Shown here: piece after piece, positions 43,650-55,768 of the stretch | How positions within the stretch are numbered: position 1 is the first letter of the stretch | Layout of the letters: every line of letters begins with the position of its first letter | NCBI GenBank assembly: GCA_014529385.2 | Contig: CM043959.1 | Location: forward strand, 60,898,253-60,962,252 | DNA: 64,000 nucleotides | From: Adiantum capillus-veneris | Taxonomy: Eukaryota > Streptophyta > Polypodiopsida > Polypodiales > Pteridaceae | Reading direction: 5' to 3' | The notes under the pieces: model-generated | The model's database searches: none | What the model saw: only the letters and a program-made list of their open reading frames with translations | What the model was told of the DNA's origin: nothing | Translations under genes and position numbers: made by a program

Positions 43650-46600
43650 AGGAAGAGAATAGGGTTTAGGAGGGCCTCTTTATTTGGCAGTTTAAGGGAG
43701 TCAAACCTCTAGTATTATGAAAGCAATTAATTGACACCTTTTAAATTTAAACAAGTAAAATGGATAGTTTATTTGAATTCAAAATTTTCCCCCAAAATGA
43801 AATTTAAAATCTAGAAAACAAAAACATATCATACTATGAAAACCTATAGTTGTTTACCGCGGTCTTTTTTTGCGTTTTGTAGAGAGAAGGTCCAAACTTA
43901 GCTGAAGAGGGAAGAGAGAGGAGGGTGGGGTTTTTGTTTGTATTTAAACTATTATTGCGACTATTTTGGGGATTATTATCGCGTGCCGTTATTACCACTG
44001 ATATTACCGCACTTATTTTCGAGGAGAAATTTAGCGCGCGCCTAAAATTTCAAATTCTGGCTTAAACATCCCCCCCTCCCCCAAATTTGGTGTTCCCCTC
44101 CTCTCAATAAAAATTAAAGAAAATATATTAAAATTTTAAATTTAAAAAAGAAAAGAGAAAGAAAGAGAAAGAGGGATAGAGAGAGAGGGGGGGGGGGGGG
44201 GGGGGCATAATAAGATTACACTTGGCTACAACTAAAATAATCATTGTCATTTGATTAACATAATTGAGGATGTTCACAAAATTAGAGAGAGTAAGAGGGG
44301 AAGAGACAGATGAATGGATTACATGACCAAAAATCTGCATAGCTTAAAGTATGCAAAATTTTTATGAATCATCTTCCAAAAGACCCCTACATGAAGCATC
44401 ATCCAATTCTAAGCCCATGGCTCCTAAATCAATAAAGAGAGAAACAGAATTATCATTTGTCGATGCGTTGGCTTCATCATCTTCGAATTTATCATCCTCC
44501 ATCTCACCATCTTCATCATCACGACAATCATCCTTGCTAAGACTTGCCACCGCCGGACTTGATTCATCGACCTCCCTCTCCTCTGTCTCCATCTCATCCA
44601 AAGTTGGAGGTGGAAGAGGGTTGAAGATGGTCTCCACTTCATTAGTGAAAAAAATGGTTCTCCCATGAGGGAGATGTTACGAGAATTACGAACCAAAGTT
44701 TTGGTTGTTGGATTGCTGGGATATAGATGACCTATAAAAGAGAAGCTCAAAGTGTGTAACATTGGTATAATTAATTCTACAAGCCAATAAGAATAAAAAA
44801 GGTAGTTGTCACTCACCTGCTTACAATTGCGCAGTAAAACTAAATTGTCATACCTCCCTGTGTGATGCACACTAGAGTCCACCATGTAGAGACCATTCTC
44901 ATGTCGTCTAGACACATTTGCAAACCACTTGCACTAGAAGATGAAGGTATGAAAGGTTCTAAAATTAACCTTTAGTATCCTTTCAATAGTTCCATAGTAC
45001 CTGGCTTCATCACGATTTGTGTCAAAGCTACCCATGATGGGACAATCCATGGTGGTTCTACGCTCACGAATGTGTTGTGTACGATAGTGACAACTCTTTG
45101 ACCACATAGAGTTAAAGGAAAGGAACTACAAAATAAGAAAATGTCTTTTATCAAATACAAAGATAAAATCAAGAAAAAAATTTACAATATGGTTTACGTA
45201 CATGAGTACTCTACCTTTGGTACGTAGCCTCGTACATACTTCCATTCTTTGTTGGTGATGTCTTCTCTGCTCGCTTTTGCTTCGGTCATTCTCTCATGAA
45301 TCCACTCCGCACTAATGAGATATGGGAAACATGCAAGGTGTCTAGGAACTAGGGGTGCCCTCCTTCCTCCATCTGCTTGTTTCCATGCTTCTCTCTCTTG
45401 CAAACGCCTTGCCTTTGCCACACTGACCACAAGTCCACCCACTTGTTCATAGTCTTTGCATTGAGAATACAAAAGTTATTGACCACTCGGGATAGATTCA
45501 TATCCATGTTAAGTAGTTTTACCTTTCCACTTGGCAAGTGTGAAGTCATCCTTGCATCTTCCTCTTCTGACCACATGCAAGGCATTGAAGGATCAACTTG
45601 TGCCAAATTCTCTGAGATGTAAACAAATGCCTCTTACATGATCCACCCTTCATCCATACATGCCTATGGTTGATATCGTAGCCGCATAAAATCTTTGAGA
45701 GTCTTTAAAAATCTATCTAAGAAGAACATCCATCGTGCGTGCATTACTCCACATATAGAAATCTCCTCCACCACACGTGAACCAAGAGATGAATTTGACT
45801 AAGAAAGACCGATCGAAGAAATGCATCCTCAATGGCACACACATTTTCTGTTTGCAAGTGTTTGAGCAGCAGGGATAACATCTATTTCAATTTTCTTGGA
45901 GCTCACAAATATGCAAGAAAACACACAAGGATACACTAAGTGCTAGTTGAGATTATTGTGTACATAAAAAAAGTGTAGTTCAGTGGAGTCTTCTGGTGAA
46001 CCTTACTAGCTCTCCAAGTTTAAAAATAGCATTCCTAACTTTCTTGTCCCGACATATACACATACTCATCGGCAAAATGAACTACAATGTAAATTAGGGA
46101 GAGGGAAAGTGAGAGAAAGTCATACACACAACTATATATAGAACAGGAAGAGGGACATTAATTGAAGTATCTTCTGCCAATCATGGGACTTCAACCCATA
46201 TAGTTGAGCGCTTCCACCTTTCTTCGCTTTTGTGAAATCTCCCTTTAGTGACCTCATGTATCATGTTGGTGTGCAAATAGAAGCAATGGTACCCTTCAAT
46301 TTGTCTAATTCTTCTTTGCCAAGCATCCATGGTGCTTTAGGAAGCACAATCTTTCGATTGGTACATGGCGTGGAGTAGTAGAGGCGGGGAGACATTTCAA
46401 AAGCCTCAAATCCTCCCTCGCACCCAAAGAGTCCTTCTTGCCAATAATGTGGTCTCATACTGTTTGGGCTACATTCTTGAATATGAACATGGGATCTAAG
46501 AGGTGTTGTATTTTTAAGTCCTTCAAATATGGAAGCTTTAAAAATATGGAATACCTTGACATACCTTTTGGTGGAGGGCACAGAGTCAGATTGTTGTTGT

Positions 46601-46799
46601 AGTGCTCTTCCCAAATAGTTGCCCAATCTGCCATCGTGAGCTTTAGAGGGGTCTTCCTATTTGTTGGAGCCTTGTGTTTGCTATGTCCTTGGGGTAAAAA
46701 AATGATGGTTGTTTGGATAGATTACCTTGTACAAGGCATCGGGCCTCTCTGTCACCAATGATGGCCCGCAAGTAGGACATGCATTGTGACCCGATATGG

Positions 46800-46965
46800 A
46801 CAACCATGCATACATATCATATCATTAGAAAGAGACAACACTAAAGTGAGAGAGAGATAGAGGGGGAGAGAGGGAAAGAGAGATACCATCATATCATTAG
46901 AAAGAGACAACACTAAAGTGAGAGAGAGATAGAGGGGGAGAGAGGGAAAGAGAGATACCAAAAAT
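46800..46965 (+). repeat. Direct duplication of about 70 bp
   Basis: ATCATATCATTAGAAAGAGACAACACTAAAGTGAGAGAGAGATAGAGGGGGAGAGAGGGAAAGAGAGATACCA occurs twice back to back (46817-46888 and 46889-46960), essentially identical, so the duplication is very recent. Confidence 0.85.
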
Positions 46966-47109
46966 CTCTCCAAGCCCAAGATATTCATGCATAGCCCACA
47001 TAAGGATTCCCCACACAATGTATTCTCTTCCCCCCTTTACAATTGAGACATCTACAATAGGAATTCCTCTCCATAACTCCTCCAACTCCTCGATGAGGGG
47101 CTCGAGGTA

Positions 47110-47181
<72 letters not shown>
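47110..47181 (+). repeat. (CA)n microsatellite inside CACTA-2 transposase
   Basis: About 36 CA dinucleotides, followed by GA-rich sequence to 47290. Sits at the position where the TNP2 core should continue, so it replaced or disrupted coding sequence. Confidence 0.95.
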
Positions 47182-47184
<3 letters not shown>

Positions 47185-48490
47185 GGAGGGAGAGGGAGAG
47201 ATAGAGAGAGAGAGAGAGAGAGGAGAGATCCGTCGCGACAAGAGATAGATAGAGAGAGGAAGATAAAGAGATAGGGAGATAAAAATCAATGATTGTATGT
47301 GGAGCGACCATTTTGTGGTGTGCACAATGCGGATATGCATCTACTTTTGTAGAGTGCTATAAAAAAGACCTTCTTTATGTGAAGTTGATGGACCCTCAAA
47401 AATTACTTTCTACTCTCTTCTCAGCTTCTCTATCTTTCTCTTTCTCTTGCTCTCTTTCAATATCTTTCTCCCCATCGAATAGGCATTAGGTTGGATATCT
47501 TTTAACGATACCGTACCTCTGAATGGAGGCAGACATGCAATGTGCAAAGTAATCCCTCGAACAAGGATCTGCTGCGATGGGATGCAAAGAAGCACAATAA
47601 AGGATCTTCTTCATAGCACTCTACAAAGGCAGTGAGCACTCTTGCACTGCGCACAACATAAAACGATGGCTACATTTACAACCATAATTATTTATCTATA
47701 CTCAGAATGATGGCTACATTACGTAATTGTATATATATTTATTTATGCATGTATGTAGGCACTAAGTATGGGAGCATAGCACCCAAAGGTTAGACGCTTC
47801 CTCTTGGGTATAGTCCTTTTTTAATCGTTGCGTTATGGTCATTGATCCACTCATGCATGGATTACCCAATGTACCTTTGGTTTTACAACGGTTAAGATTG
47901 TGATAATATCTAAAGAGGTACCACTTGACCTTTGGAAATACTAGCCTCTACTTAGGTCTACTAGTATATATATGTATCTATGTTCTTATGTGCTAATATA
48001 CTTGTGTACGTATTTATAGATGAGTGAGTAGGGAGGAAAGCTAAATCTCATATTTCTCTTTGTAATGTAAATGTCAGACAAGAGACCACCTGGTGGGGAG
48101 CATCCATATGGCTCTTCTTTGGTTTGGTTCACATCCAGGTGGGCTCCCACCCGGCGGGGTGGACATTGTCTCCAGTGGACCTGAGTCTTGAAGCGGTGAG
48201 AACAAGCAAAGAAATAAAGATTATTTATGGCTAGTTAACCCAAAACCATGAGTGTTATAGGTTTATTTTTGTTATTTGTAGGCATGGCCATCCTACACTT
48301 ACCCCATTCAGGTTCCCCCACCAGTCGTAGATCCAAACCTACAAGGCGCTCTCTTTACAAGACTAGTACCTCCGTTCAACGGAGAGATTGTTTGGCCGCT
48401 ACACTTTGCAGCAGTTTGCGACCTACAATCTTTCTCTGTAGTCCACACCATGGGGGAGTGAGGGAGGAACTCCTTACCTCCAGAGCCTCG

Positions 48491-49680
48491 CACCGATGGA
48501 ACCTCAGTCTATGGCCCCTTCTTATCGTCCTACTCCCCTTCCATCGCAGGGTTCTTCTCCCCTTCCATCGTAGGGTCCCACTCCCATGGTATCACAGGGT
48601 CCTACACCACTCCATTCCACTCCCGCTTCGCTAGAACACCGTCAACAAACTTCCACTAGCGGTGTGCGCCGACGCTCGTCTCAAGGCAACGAGCACCAAG
48701 AGAGATAAAGCGGCGATGGATCTTGTGGCTTCGCTTGTTTTGGTAGTGGCGGGGGAACGAAGTCCCCTATTTCAGAGCGTGCCGCGCCTGACGCAAAGGA
48801 CGAGGATACTGATGCACCCATTCTAGACACGCATGGACTCTACTACATGGTAAAATATGGCCAAGAGGTGGACTTCGGTACAACACAGGGCGAGGCATTT
48901 CGACGCCATCTTCAAATTCTTATACATTCAACGAATAAACTGTTTTGTAAAGTTTAGAGACCAACTGTCCGATCATGCACGCTATATTGAGGACGCCTTG
49001 CATGCTAGATTTCCAAATGCCCCTGATCAACGTTTTTCACGACAATGGGTGGAGGGCTACATAAAAATATTTTTGAAAAATAAGCAGTCCAATATACGGC
49101 GTGCAGCAGCCAACCAGGTTAGAGATCTAAACAGGAGCTATCGCGGTGGCAACATGGCAGACGCAGAGTGGGAGTGGACAGTGCAAGAAAAGGAGCGATC
49201 AGGCTGCGATGGGCTCATCCTACAGACAACAGCGCGAAGCTCCCACTAGGAAAACACCCATGCACTATGGCTCAGGAGGCAAGGCAGCCTGGAAGGATAA
49301 ATATGTAAGATTGATTAAACTATAACCTAAATTGGTGATTATAAAGATTATAGTTGATGATTTGTTATTGTTATTGTTAACTTAGGAAAATATCACTCTT
49401 ACTCGATCAACTAGAGAGATGGTCAAGTATTGAGAGTGCCATACAGAATTTGATACTTGGCGATGGTTGTTTGAGAACAAACACATCTCTCGCAAGCAAT
49501 TCGACGTAGCGGTTGGATTACTAAGCGGTAAGTTTAAACAAGTAACTTTGTATCAATTGTTTTGGGATGTTGATAATTGTTTAATTTGGTTTGGGTTTAT
49601 GTAAAGTCAAGGTGATCAAACTTACGGGCCTCTGGATGAGGACGAGAACAAGGAGGATTAAACAGAAAAATATTTTTCCA
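48491..49680 (+). pseudogene. CACTA-2 second protein, TNPA-like (Transposase_24 class)
   Basis: A Pro/Ser/Gln-rich N-terminal part (PSYRPTPLPSQGSSPLP, then a TAG, PMVSQGPTPLH) parallels the Pro/Thr-rich start of the CACTA-1 counterpart. The conserved part is open at 48857-49249: ARHFDAIFKFLYIQRINCF, a charged helical stretch (LHARFPNAPDQRFSRQWVEGYI) and RRAAANQVRDLNRS. After a TAG comes HYGSGGKAAWKDKY, then a donor-like GTAAGA. The next open stretch begins near 49385 (NITLTRSTREMV) and a last piece lies near 49605-49660. The HYGSGG motif matches HHLGSG in CACTA-1. Strand is opposite to the TNP2 remains. Confidence 0.65.
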
Positions 49681-49955
49681 AACGTCCCAATGTGGCACAA
49701 TGTATATAAAACTATTTACATTTTATTTGTAACTTTTTTAAATAGTTGATCTTTTGCACATTAAATTTTCAAGGTAAAGTAAATTCAATTTCAATTCTTT
49801 GATTTTTTTTATACTCTTTCAAAAAACAATTGATGTTTCATTGTTTTATGCAGGTCAAAAATAAAGGTGCTCATTTGGGCCACCCAATTTATGAGCACCT
49901 TTATTTTTGAATGCCGTTTAGTGGTAATATACACAGTAATAGCAGCGACAATAGT

Positions 49956-49997
49956 CACGGTAATAGCAGTGGGTATATTACTACTGCTATTACCGTG
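49956..49997. repeat. Perfect 15-bp palindrome arms in CACTA-2 right end
   Basis: CACGGTAATAGCAGT and its exact complement, separated by 12 bases. Near the right terminus, with further GTAATAGCAG words around it; a candidate transposase-binding or hairpin site. Confidence 0.85.
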
Positions 49998-50474
49998 CTT
50001 ATTGCTTCCAAACCACTGCCGCATTTTGTGCTGCGGTTATTGCCACATACACAATTTTTTCTCTCTCCATTTTTCTTTTTTTTTTCTGCGATAATGTTAG
50101 CGGTTATAGACTAGTCCTCTTATAGTGTCATGTAATATATCTACGGAAAGAATTTGGCGTGTAGATTAAAGATCTATAATCTCTGCTCAAATCAGAGATC
50201 ACATGTAAGAGTTATGAAAGGCCAAAAATCAAAAATTAGTTATCCACCCTCCTTTTTGGGGAAAAAAGTGCATCCTTTGACTACTCTTACACCTCTTTTA
50301 CACACCCACCAATATTCTTTCACACATGGCATGCATTTATTTCTCAAAATGTTAATCACCTCCATAATCTCATGGCAAATAAAGAGACCCCCCTAAACCC
50401 CATCCTCTTCCTAATGATTTAAGTTCTTTAGCTTCTTAACGATTTTAAGTTAAATGATGTCCGCCTATTGTACA

Positions 50475-50765
50475 ACCTTTGGGTCCACTAGTGTTAGGGG
50501 AAAAGGGGGTGTATATATGCATAAACATTTGAATTTAAAAAAAGTATGTGCTTTTTTAGTGTCCAAGAGTACACATAAGGGAAAGAAACAAAAAGGGGGT
50601 GGCCATAACGGCGCATAGATCAAACAAACAAGGATCCCTGGAGGATGATCTACATGCCCTTGTGGCAACTTCCATTTTTTCTTTCTTTGGCCTTGTATGC
50701 ACTCTCCATGACCCTAGAAAAGCACATACTTTGCTTGAATTCAAGAGTTCATGTACCCATTGAGT
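50475..50765. repeat. Hairpin (MITE-like) element 1
   Basis: The left arm (TTTGAATTTAAAAAAAGTATGTGCTTTTTTAGTGTCC...AAGGGGGTGGCC) pairs with the inverted right arm (AAGTATGTGCTTTTCTAGGGTCATGG... in complement) over roughly 120 bp. Non-coding; sister of the next element. Confidence 0.65.
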
Positions 50766-51096
50766 TGTGGCTCTACTTGTGTCAGGGAGAGGGGGTGAAG
50801 TAATGTGTTGACTCTTAAATTTCAGCTGGATTTGAGCTATTTGAGTGTCCTTGGATGCACAAAAGGCCAAAAAAAAGAAAAAGGGAAGTGGCCATAAAGA
50901 CGCGTAGAAAAGCCAAACAGTGGTCCCTGTTTGGATGTTCTACATGTCCTTGTGGCCACCCCCCCTCGCCCCCCTTTTGTTTTTTTTTTTCTGGATCATG
51001 TGTGCACCCTAGGACACCCAAAAAGCTCAAATTCAGTTGAAATCTAAGTGTTCATGCATCCATTCTTTCTCTTCCCTCTACGTGCGACACCTGTTA
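50766..51096. repeat. Hairpin (MITE-like) element 2
   Basis: The left arm (GTGTCAGGGAGAGGGGGTG ... TTTCAGCTGGATTTGAGCTATTTGAGTGTCC) pairs with the inverted complement of 50930-51092 (AACTGAATTTGAGCTTTTTGGGTGTCC). It shares order and words with hairpin element 1 immediately to the left, so the two are a head-to-tail pair of related elements. Confidence 0.7.
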
Positions 51097-53345
51097 AAAT
51101 GAGTTGTTTGGCAAAGCAAAGAAGACACCCCTTAGTAAATGACAACGCTAAGTTAATGATTTTTAAACAACTTTGAAATGTAAATGAAAAGAATGTACAA
51201 AATAGAGAGGTAATTGCATATTCATTAGTATTTTGAAGGAAGGATGTTATATCATTCATTTGAGGCGCCCATAATTTTTTTAGCCATTCTTTCGTGTCTC
51301 TCTTGCACATAAGGCATCTCCCTCACCAAGAGGGAGTGTGCTATCGCTTGATGGTCTATTGAGACAACAAAGACGTTGGAGAGGGGGAATGGGGGAACAC
51401 GCCCGACACAAACACAAGGGACTCTCTATAGCTCAAGGTATCCATAGCACCCCTGTCCTCTTGAAAAACACCTTCAAAAACACACTTCACACTAGCAGGC
51501 CATCGCCTGTCCAATTTCCACTGCTCACACACTCCACAAATCCATCACACACCACACACATGCTGCCACGGCCTGTCTCCACCCTTACACATGCACACAG
51601 TCGCTCAATCTCACTCTCTCACACAATACACCGTCGGTCCGGGGGGGGCACACACATCCACACAACCAGCACCAGGGGAAACATGAAACCCGGAGAAAGA
51701 GAAGGGGGGAAGGGAAAAAAATAGTAAGAGGAGAAACTATGGCTTGATTGCACTTCAAAAAACATGTACACTGACTCCCACTGCCATTACCATGGCCATT
51801 TTCACAGGAAAATACAAAGGGCTTTGACAGGCATACCCCTCTGTCAGAGAGCTCTACTTTGCAGGCTTCAAACGACACAAAAATCCAAAAAAAAAAACCC
51901 TAATTTGATCCAATTTTACCCTTTAATTGTTCCACCTGGCACCTTGAATTGGCATTTTTGGGAAAGGGACACCGCTTTACTCTATCTGCTCTCTTCTTCT
52001 CTCTTTTGCACTTGGGGGGGGGGGGGGGCATTAGCGATGTCGCTATTGCCCCTTGTGGGCTCAGCTTTGCGCTACTCTATTGGCTTGAATTTGACTCTTT
52101 CCCTCTCTCTATCCAACTCCTCCTCCACTTCTTCCTCTATTTCTCTCTCCCTATGTTCCTCTTTGGTCCAGCTTTCACCTCTGTCCGGCCTTGGCTTGTC
52201 CCTGCTCTTAGCTCAGATGGATTTCTCTCTTTGACCTTGGCCTTGATTTGGCCCTTGCTTTTGCTTGGCCAACTCTTCACCTTATATATCATTGGTGGCC
52301 TTCGAGGCTTTTATCTCTCTCTCCATGCTCACTGCCCTGCTCTACTCTACTGTGGACACCCTTACATACAAGGGGGAGGGGGGCAATAGAGATGTCGCTA
52401 TTGCCTCTTCTCTCCCTTTCCAAAAATTTGTGCCGCAGGAACGACCCCCTTATCGGCCTCCACGTCATCACATGCCTTACGGGCCACCTCACCCTCACGC
52501 GGGCGCACCACCCCTGGTGCTGCCTTATTGATCAAAATGTTGCCGCCTACTCCCGGCAGGGCCGTGCACCACCGGTAGCACCAACAGCGCTCGCCATCGC
52601 CACAACTCCACAGAGCTTGACCACGCTTGTGATACCAATAGGAAGGCCTGCTTTGGGTAATATACCCCTTGCTCGCGTTTTGTAATTCCCCATGTGAGAT
52701 TCATTCCCTGCCACAGGGCAGCCCATGGGGTGCTTACCTTTGGAACTCTCCAAGATCCTCCAAAAACCTCCCATTTTAATCAATCTAAAAAAATCTCCTT
52801 TTTTGGCCTTCTTCTCCAAGCTCCCCTTTACTGCCCCGGGGTCGGATCTTCAAGCCGCAAATCCATGCCGGGTCTCCGGTGTATCGATCCCCGAGCCGTG
52901 CAAACCTCACCACATTCCGACTCCCCTGAGTTCGCTATCCAAGGCCACAAAAAACAAAAAAAATCATCTGCAAACCTTTCATTGCCCACAGCTCCCAACT
53001 TCATCTTCCTGTATCTAGCCGACCAAGCATCCGATTGACACACTGTCGATTTTTGTTGACTCCACAGATGCACACTGTCACAGAGAACTTTGGTGAGGCC
53101 CAAAAGATGTCAGATGAAGCATCCTCCAATGCGGGAAAGTGGGCTCAGACCAGGCCCTCGCAAAAATTTAACTGACCTTAACTTGCTATCCAAAGCTCCG
53201 ATTAGCAATCCGAAAAGACAGGCATGCTCCGTAACTCGAGCACTATACACGTATTGACTCACACCTACCTGGGCCACTGTACCCAGGTGCCCTGTCCGTC
53301 AGGAATCTGCTACACACTCTAACTTTAAAATCCACTATCTTGCAC
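51097..53345. other. Spacer, possibly retroelement-derived
   Basis: CT-rich with C and G homopolymers (51640, 52013-52028) and two copies of a GATGTCGCTATTGCC word about 360 bp apart (52036 and 52391), each preceded by a G run. 52400-53345 is GC-richer, with overlapping open frames on both strands but no motif. It borders the gag triplication and could be the downstream end of that element; unproven. Confidence 0.35.
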
Positions 53346-53849
53346 ACAGGGGCTCCGTTTGACGAGCCATCTGGACCTGCTTCTAGAGAACACTGAGCAC
53401 TACATTTTAGGAAACTGATTTGGCATTTCAGACACCTTCATCTTCCATCCCATTTGGACCATCGTTGAGCTCCTTTGGCCTAAAAAACCACTTCACACAT
53501 ACTTTTCCACTATCCTTTGGCTACCTAGGTCCTTGGTACCTGCCCTAGCCTTCTGTAGTACACTTTCTTGCTACCTCTGCCTGACATAGACCATGTTCTA
53601 GCTTGGACCAACTATGGATGCATCATGATTACCCACCCCCTCGTTGAACATTTATGTTCAACCACACATAGGCTTACTGCCCTAAAAAAATAAACACCAA
53701 AAACAAATTGTCTATACACCATAAAACCCCTACCATATGTACATAATTGGCACCTGCTACCCACTACTTTTGCTCATGTGGGTTGCCCAACCCCCTGCTT
53801 TACCTGTCACCAACCTCCTGGGTCAAACACCTTGCATTAGTATCTTTCG

Positions 53850-55421
53850 TTCATCTGTAAAACAGCTTTACATAGTGCCACACAAAGGCACATATCCAAC
53901 TCCATAGCCAAACTGCCAACATCATACCTCTACCACTCCCAGTACTTCTTGGCAAACTCCCCACTCTCAACCAAGCATCTCCAAGAACACCAAATAGAGC
54001 ACCCTCGTGCTCACCATCCTGTTCAATCAACACTCGTGACCTACCTGACCCACCCTCCCAACCATGTAAGGCTAGATATTCATCTAGAAGATCCTGTACC
54101 TGCTCAACGACACACTAAACAGCTTCTTTTATCACCATTCCTTTCAACCACCACTCACAAACCTCCTTAGAAATCTTGGACACCGCCTTGGAATTTACAT
54201 CACCTACCATAGAGGGCACTTACTGCGTAGGAAGAACCTCTAACTTTGACTCCGCATTGCCCTTCTCACCTGCCATGAACTCAATTCCAGCATCATTGAG
54301 CTCCTCCTCGTCAATTGGCCCTTCAAGGTCGATAAGCATCATTTGCTTCTTAAGTTGAACCACTTGCTCTTCTACCGCTGCATCATCAAGCTCTACCAAG
54401 GAAGAGAGAAACTCGTTCTCTATACATCCTCCTCGTCCTCTTCCATAGGTACAACTGCTCCACGCCTTTTGGCAAAGTTTTACACCTGTTGCACCACCAT
54501 GGCATACTCTACTGCTATCTTCATTATCATGGCCATTAGCATAGAACAACACACCAGCTTTGGCCTACTCCTTACCACTTGTATGGCTAGGCTGCTCCAC
54601 TCTGTCTTTACTAAGCACTACTGGCTTGCACTTCATGCTGTTCCTTGCACATTTTCATTGCCTCTCCACTCACATGTAAGAGGTCGAACTCATCAAACGT
54701 GGACTGGGATGACTCCGTCTCCTTATTCGTATCTATGTCCTTAGAACTATCATCACTCGATGCAGTCTCCTCTTAAGTTTCAAGCTCAGGAATCTCCTCC
54801 AGCTTCATCGCTTCGACCTGGTCTGCAAACCGCACTTTTTTCTCTTTATCACACTCCAATGGAGCTTTAACAGCCGCACTCGATCTCGGTACCACATCCT
54901 TTGCCCACTCTGGAGCCACCTACACTTCCTCCACTATTGGAACCGCTCTAGCCAGCATCTTTGGCATAGGAACCTCCCTGTCTCTTTGTAGCCAAAGAAC
55001 CCTTGGTTATTCTTGCCCCTGCACTTCTCTTTGCACCACCTGCGGCTACCACCGCATTACACTGCTTTGATATCACTACATTTGGCAAACCCTGCCTAGC
55101 CTTGTGCTTCTTCAAGAAATTTTTGGTTCGCCCTCTTGCTAGAGCTACCGCCTCCTCATACGACATCGGGCCATCTATCTCCACCTTATCTCGCACTTCC
55201 TCATGTAGGCAATCGATAAATTTACACAATTTCAAAAAACTGGCATTTTCTGCAACAGTTACCTTGAACAATTTCCCCCATAGAGCTTTGAACTCCCATT
55301 CGAACGCTTCAAAATCACCTCTCCATTTGCCGAGCCGTCTGGACTTGCTTCTAGAGCACAATGAGCAGTACATTTTAGGACACTGATTTGGAATTTCAAA
55401 CACCTTCATCGTCCATCCCAT
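53850..55421 (-). pseudogene. gag: Gag-like coding, unit 1 (leftmost)
   Basis: Reading right to left: FEAFEWEFKALWGKLFKVT, ENASFLKLCKFIDCLHEEVRDKVEIDGPMSYEEAVALARGRTKNFLKKH, then a Val/Ala-rich segment. An acidic linker (SSDDSSKD, ETESSQS), a Glu/Leu-rich stretch (ENEFLSSLVELDDAAVEEQVVQLKKQM) and VLIEQDGEHEGALFGVLG...WHYVKLFYR follow. The first part has the helical, charged pattern of retrotransposon gag. Several stops and frame changes break it. No zinc knuckle was found. The identity as gag also rests on position directly downstream of an LTR-like region (59438-60582). Confidence 0.55.
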
Positions 55422-55768
55422 CTAGACCATCCTTGAGCCTCCTTTGGCCTAAAAAACCACTTCATACGTACTTTTCCACTATCCTTTGGTTACCTAGGTC
55501 ATTGGTACCTGCCCTAGCCTTCTGCAGTGCGCTTGCTTGATACCTCTGCCTGGCATAGACCATTTTCTAGCTTGGACCAACTATGCCTACACCATGATTC
55601 CTCACCCCTTCGTTGAATATTTATGCTCAACCACACATAGGCTTACTTCCCTGAAAAACTACACACCAAAAAGAAACTGTCTGTACACCATAAAACCCCT
55701 ACCATATGTACATAATTGGAACCTGCTACCCACTACTTTTGCTCTTGCGGGTTGCCCAACCCCTTGCT

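Larger units (their letters stand above)
44370..47340 (-). pseudogene. CACTA-2 TNP2-like transposase, decayed
   Basis: Minus-strand pieces in transposase order. 47095-46940: EPLIEELEELWRGIPIVDV and LMWAMHEYLGLGE (end of the TNP2 core), cut on its upstream side by a (GT)n run. 46626-46180: RLYYSTPCTNRKIVLPKAPWML, LDKLKGTIASICTPT and GLKSHDWQK, the DUF4218 entry region. 45472-45194: KASREDITNKEWKYVRGYV, the segment after DUF4218. 44980-44790: DUF4216-like VSRRHENGLYMVDSSVHHTGRYDNLVLLRNCKQV. Most of the TNP2 core upstream of 47100 is missing or unreadable. Stops and frame changes are frequent. Confidence 0.8.
43832..50127. mobile_element. CACTA (En/Spm) DNA transposon, CACTA-2, 6296 bp
   Basis: Left end TACTATGAAAACC (first base C changed to T), right end complement CACTATAAGAGGAC, with TCA duplicated at 43829-43831 and 50128-50130. 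MITE copy A has the unbroken sequence at the same point (TCA at 33068-33070), which proves the ends. The TIR and subterminal words (GGTAATA, GCGGTTAT) differ from those of CACTA-1, so it is another family. It carries a TNP2-like region on minus and a TNPA-like region on plus, divergently arranged, both decayed. Confidence 0.9.
43650..50412. mobile_element. MITE-like TIR element, copy B (split by CACTA-2)
   Basis: Without CACTA-2, about 465 bp: 43650-43831 plus 50131-50412. Ends are inverted: AGGAAGAGAATAGGGTTTAG on the left and the complement of AGGAAGAGGATGGGGTTTAG on the right, with about 40 bp of TIR. Same family as copy A. Non-coding and AT-rich inside. Confidence 0.85.

Noticed and set aside
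52248-52685. 145-codon ORF
   Set aside because: Overlaps open frames in other phases in a CT-rich region; Leu/Ser/Pro-rich with no motif.
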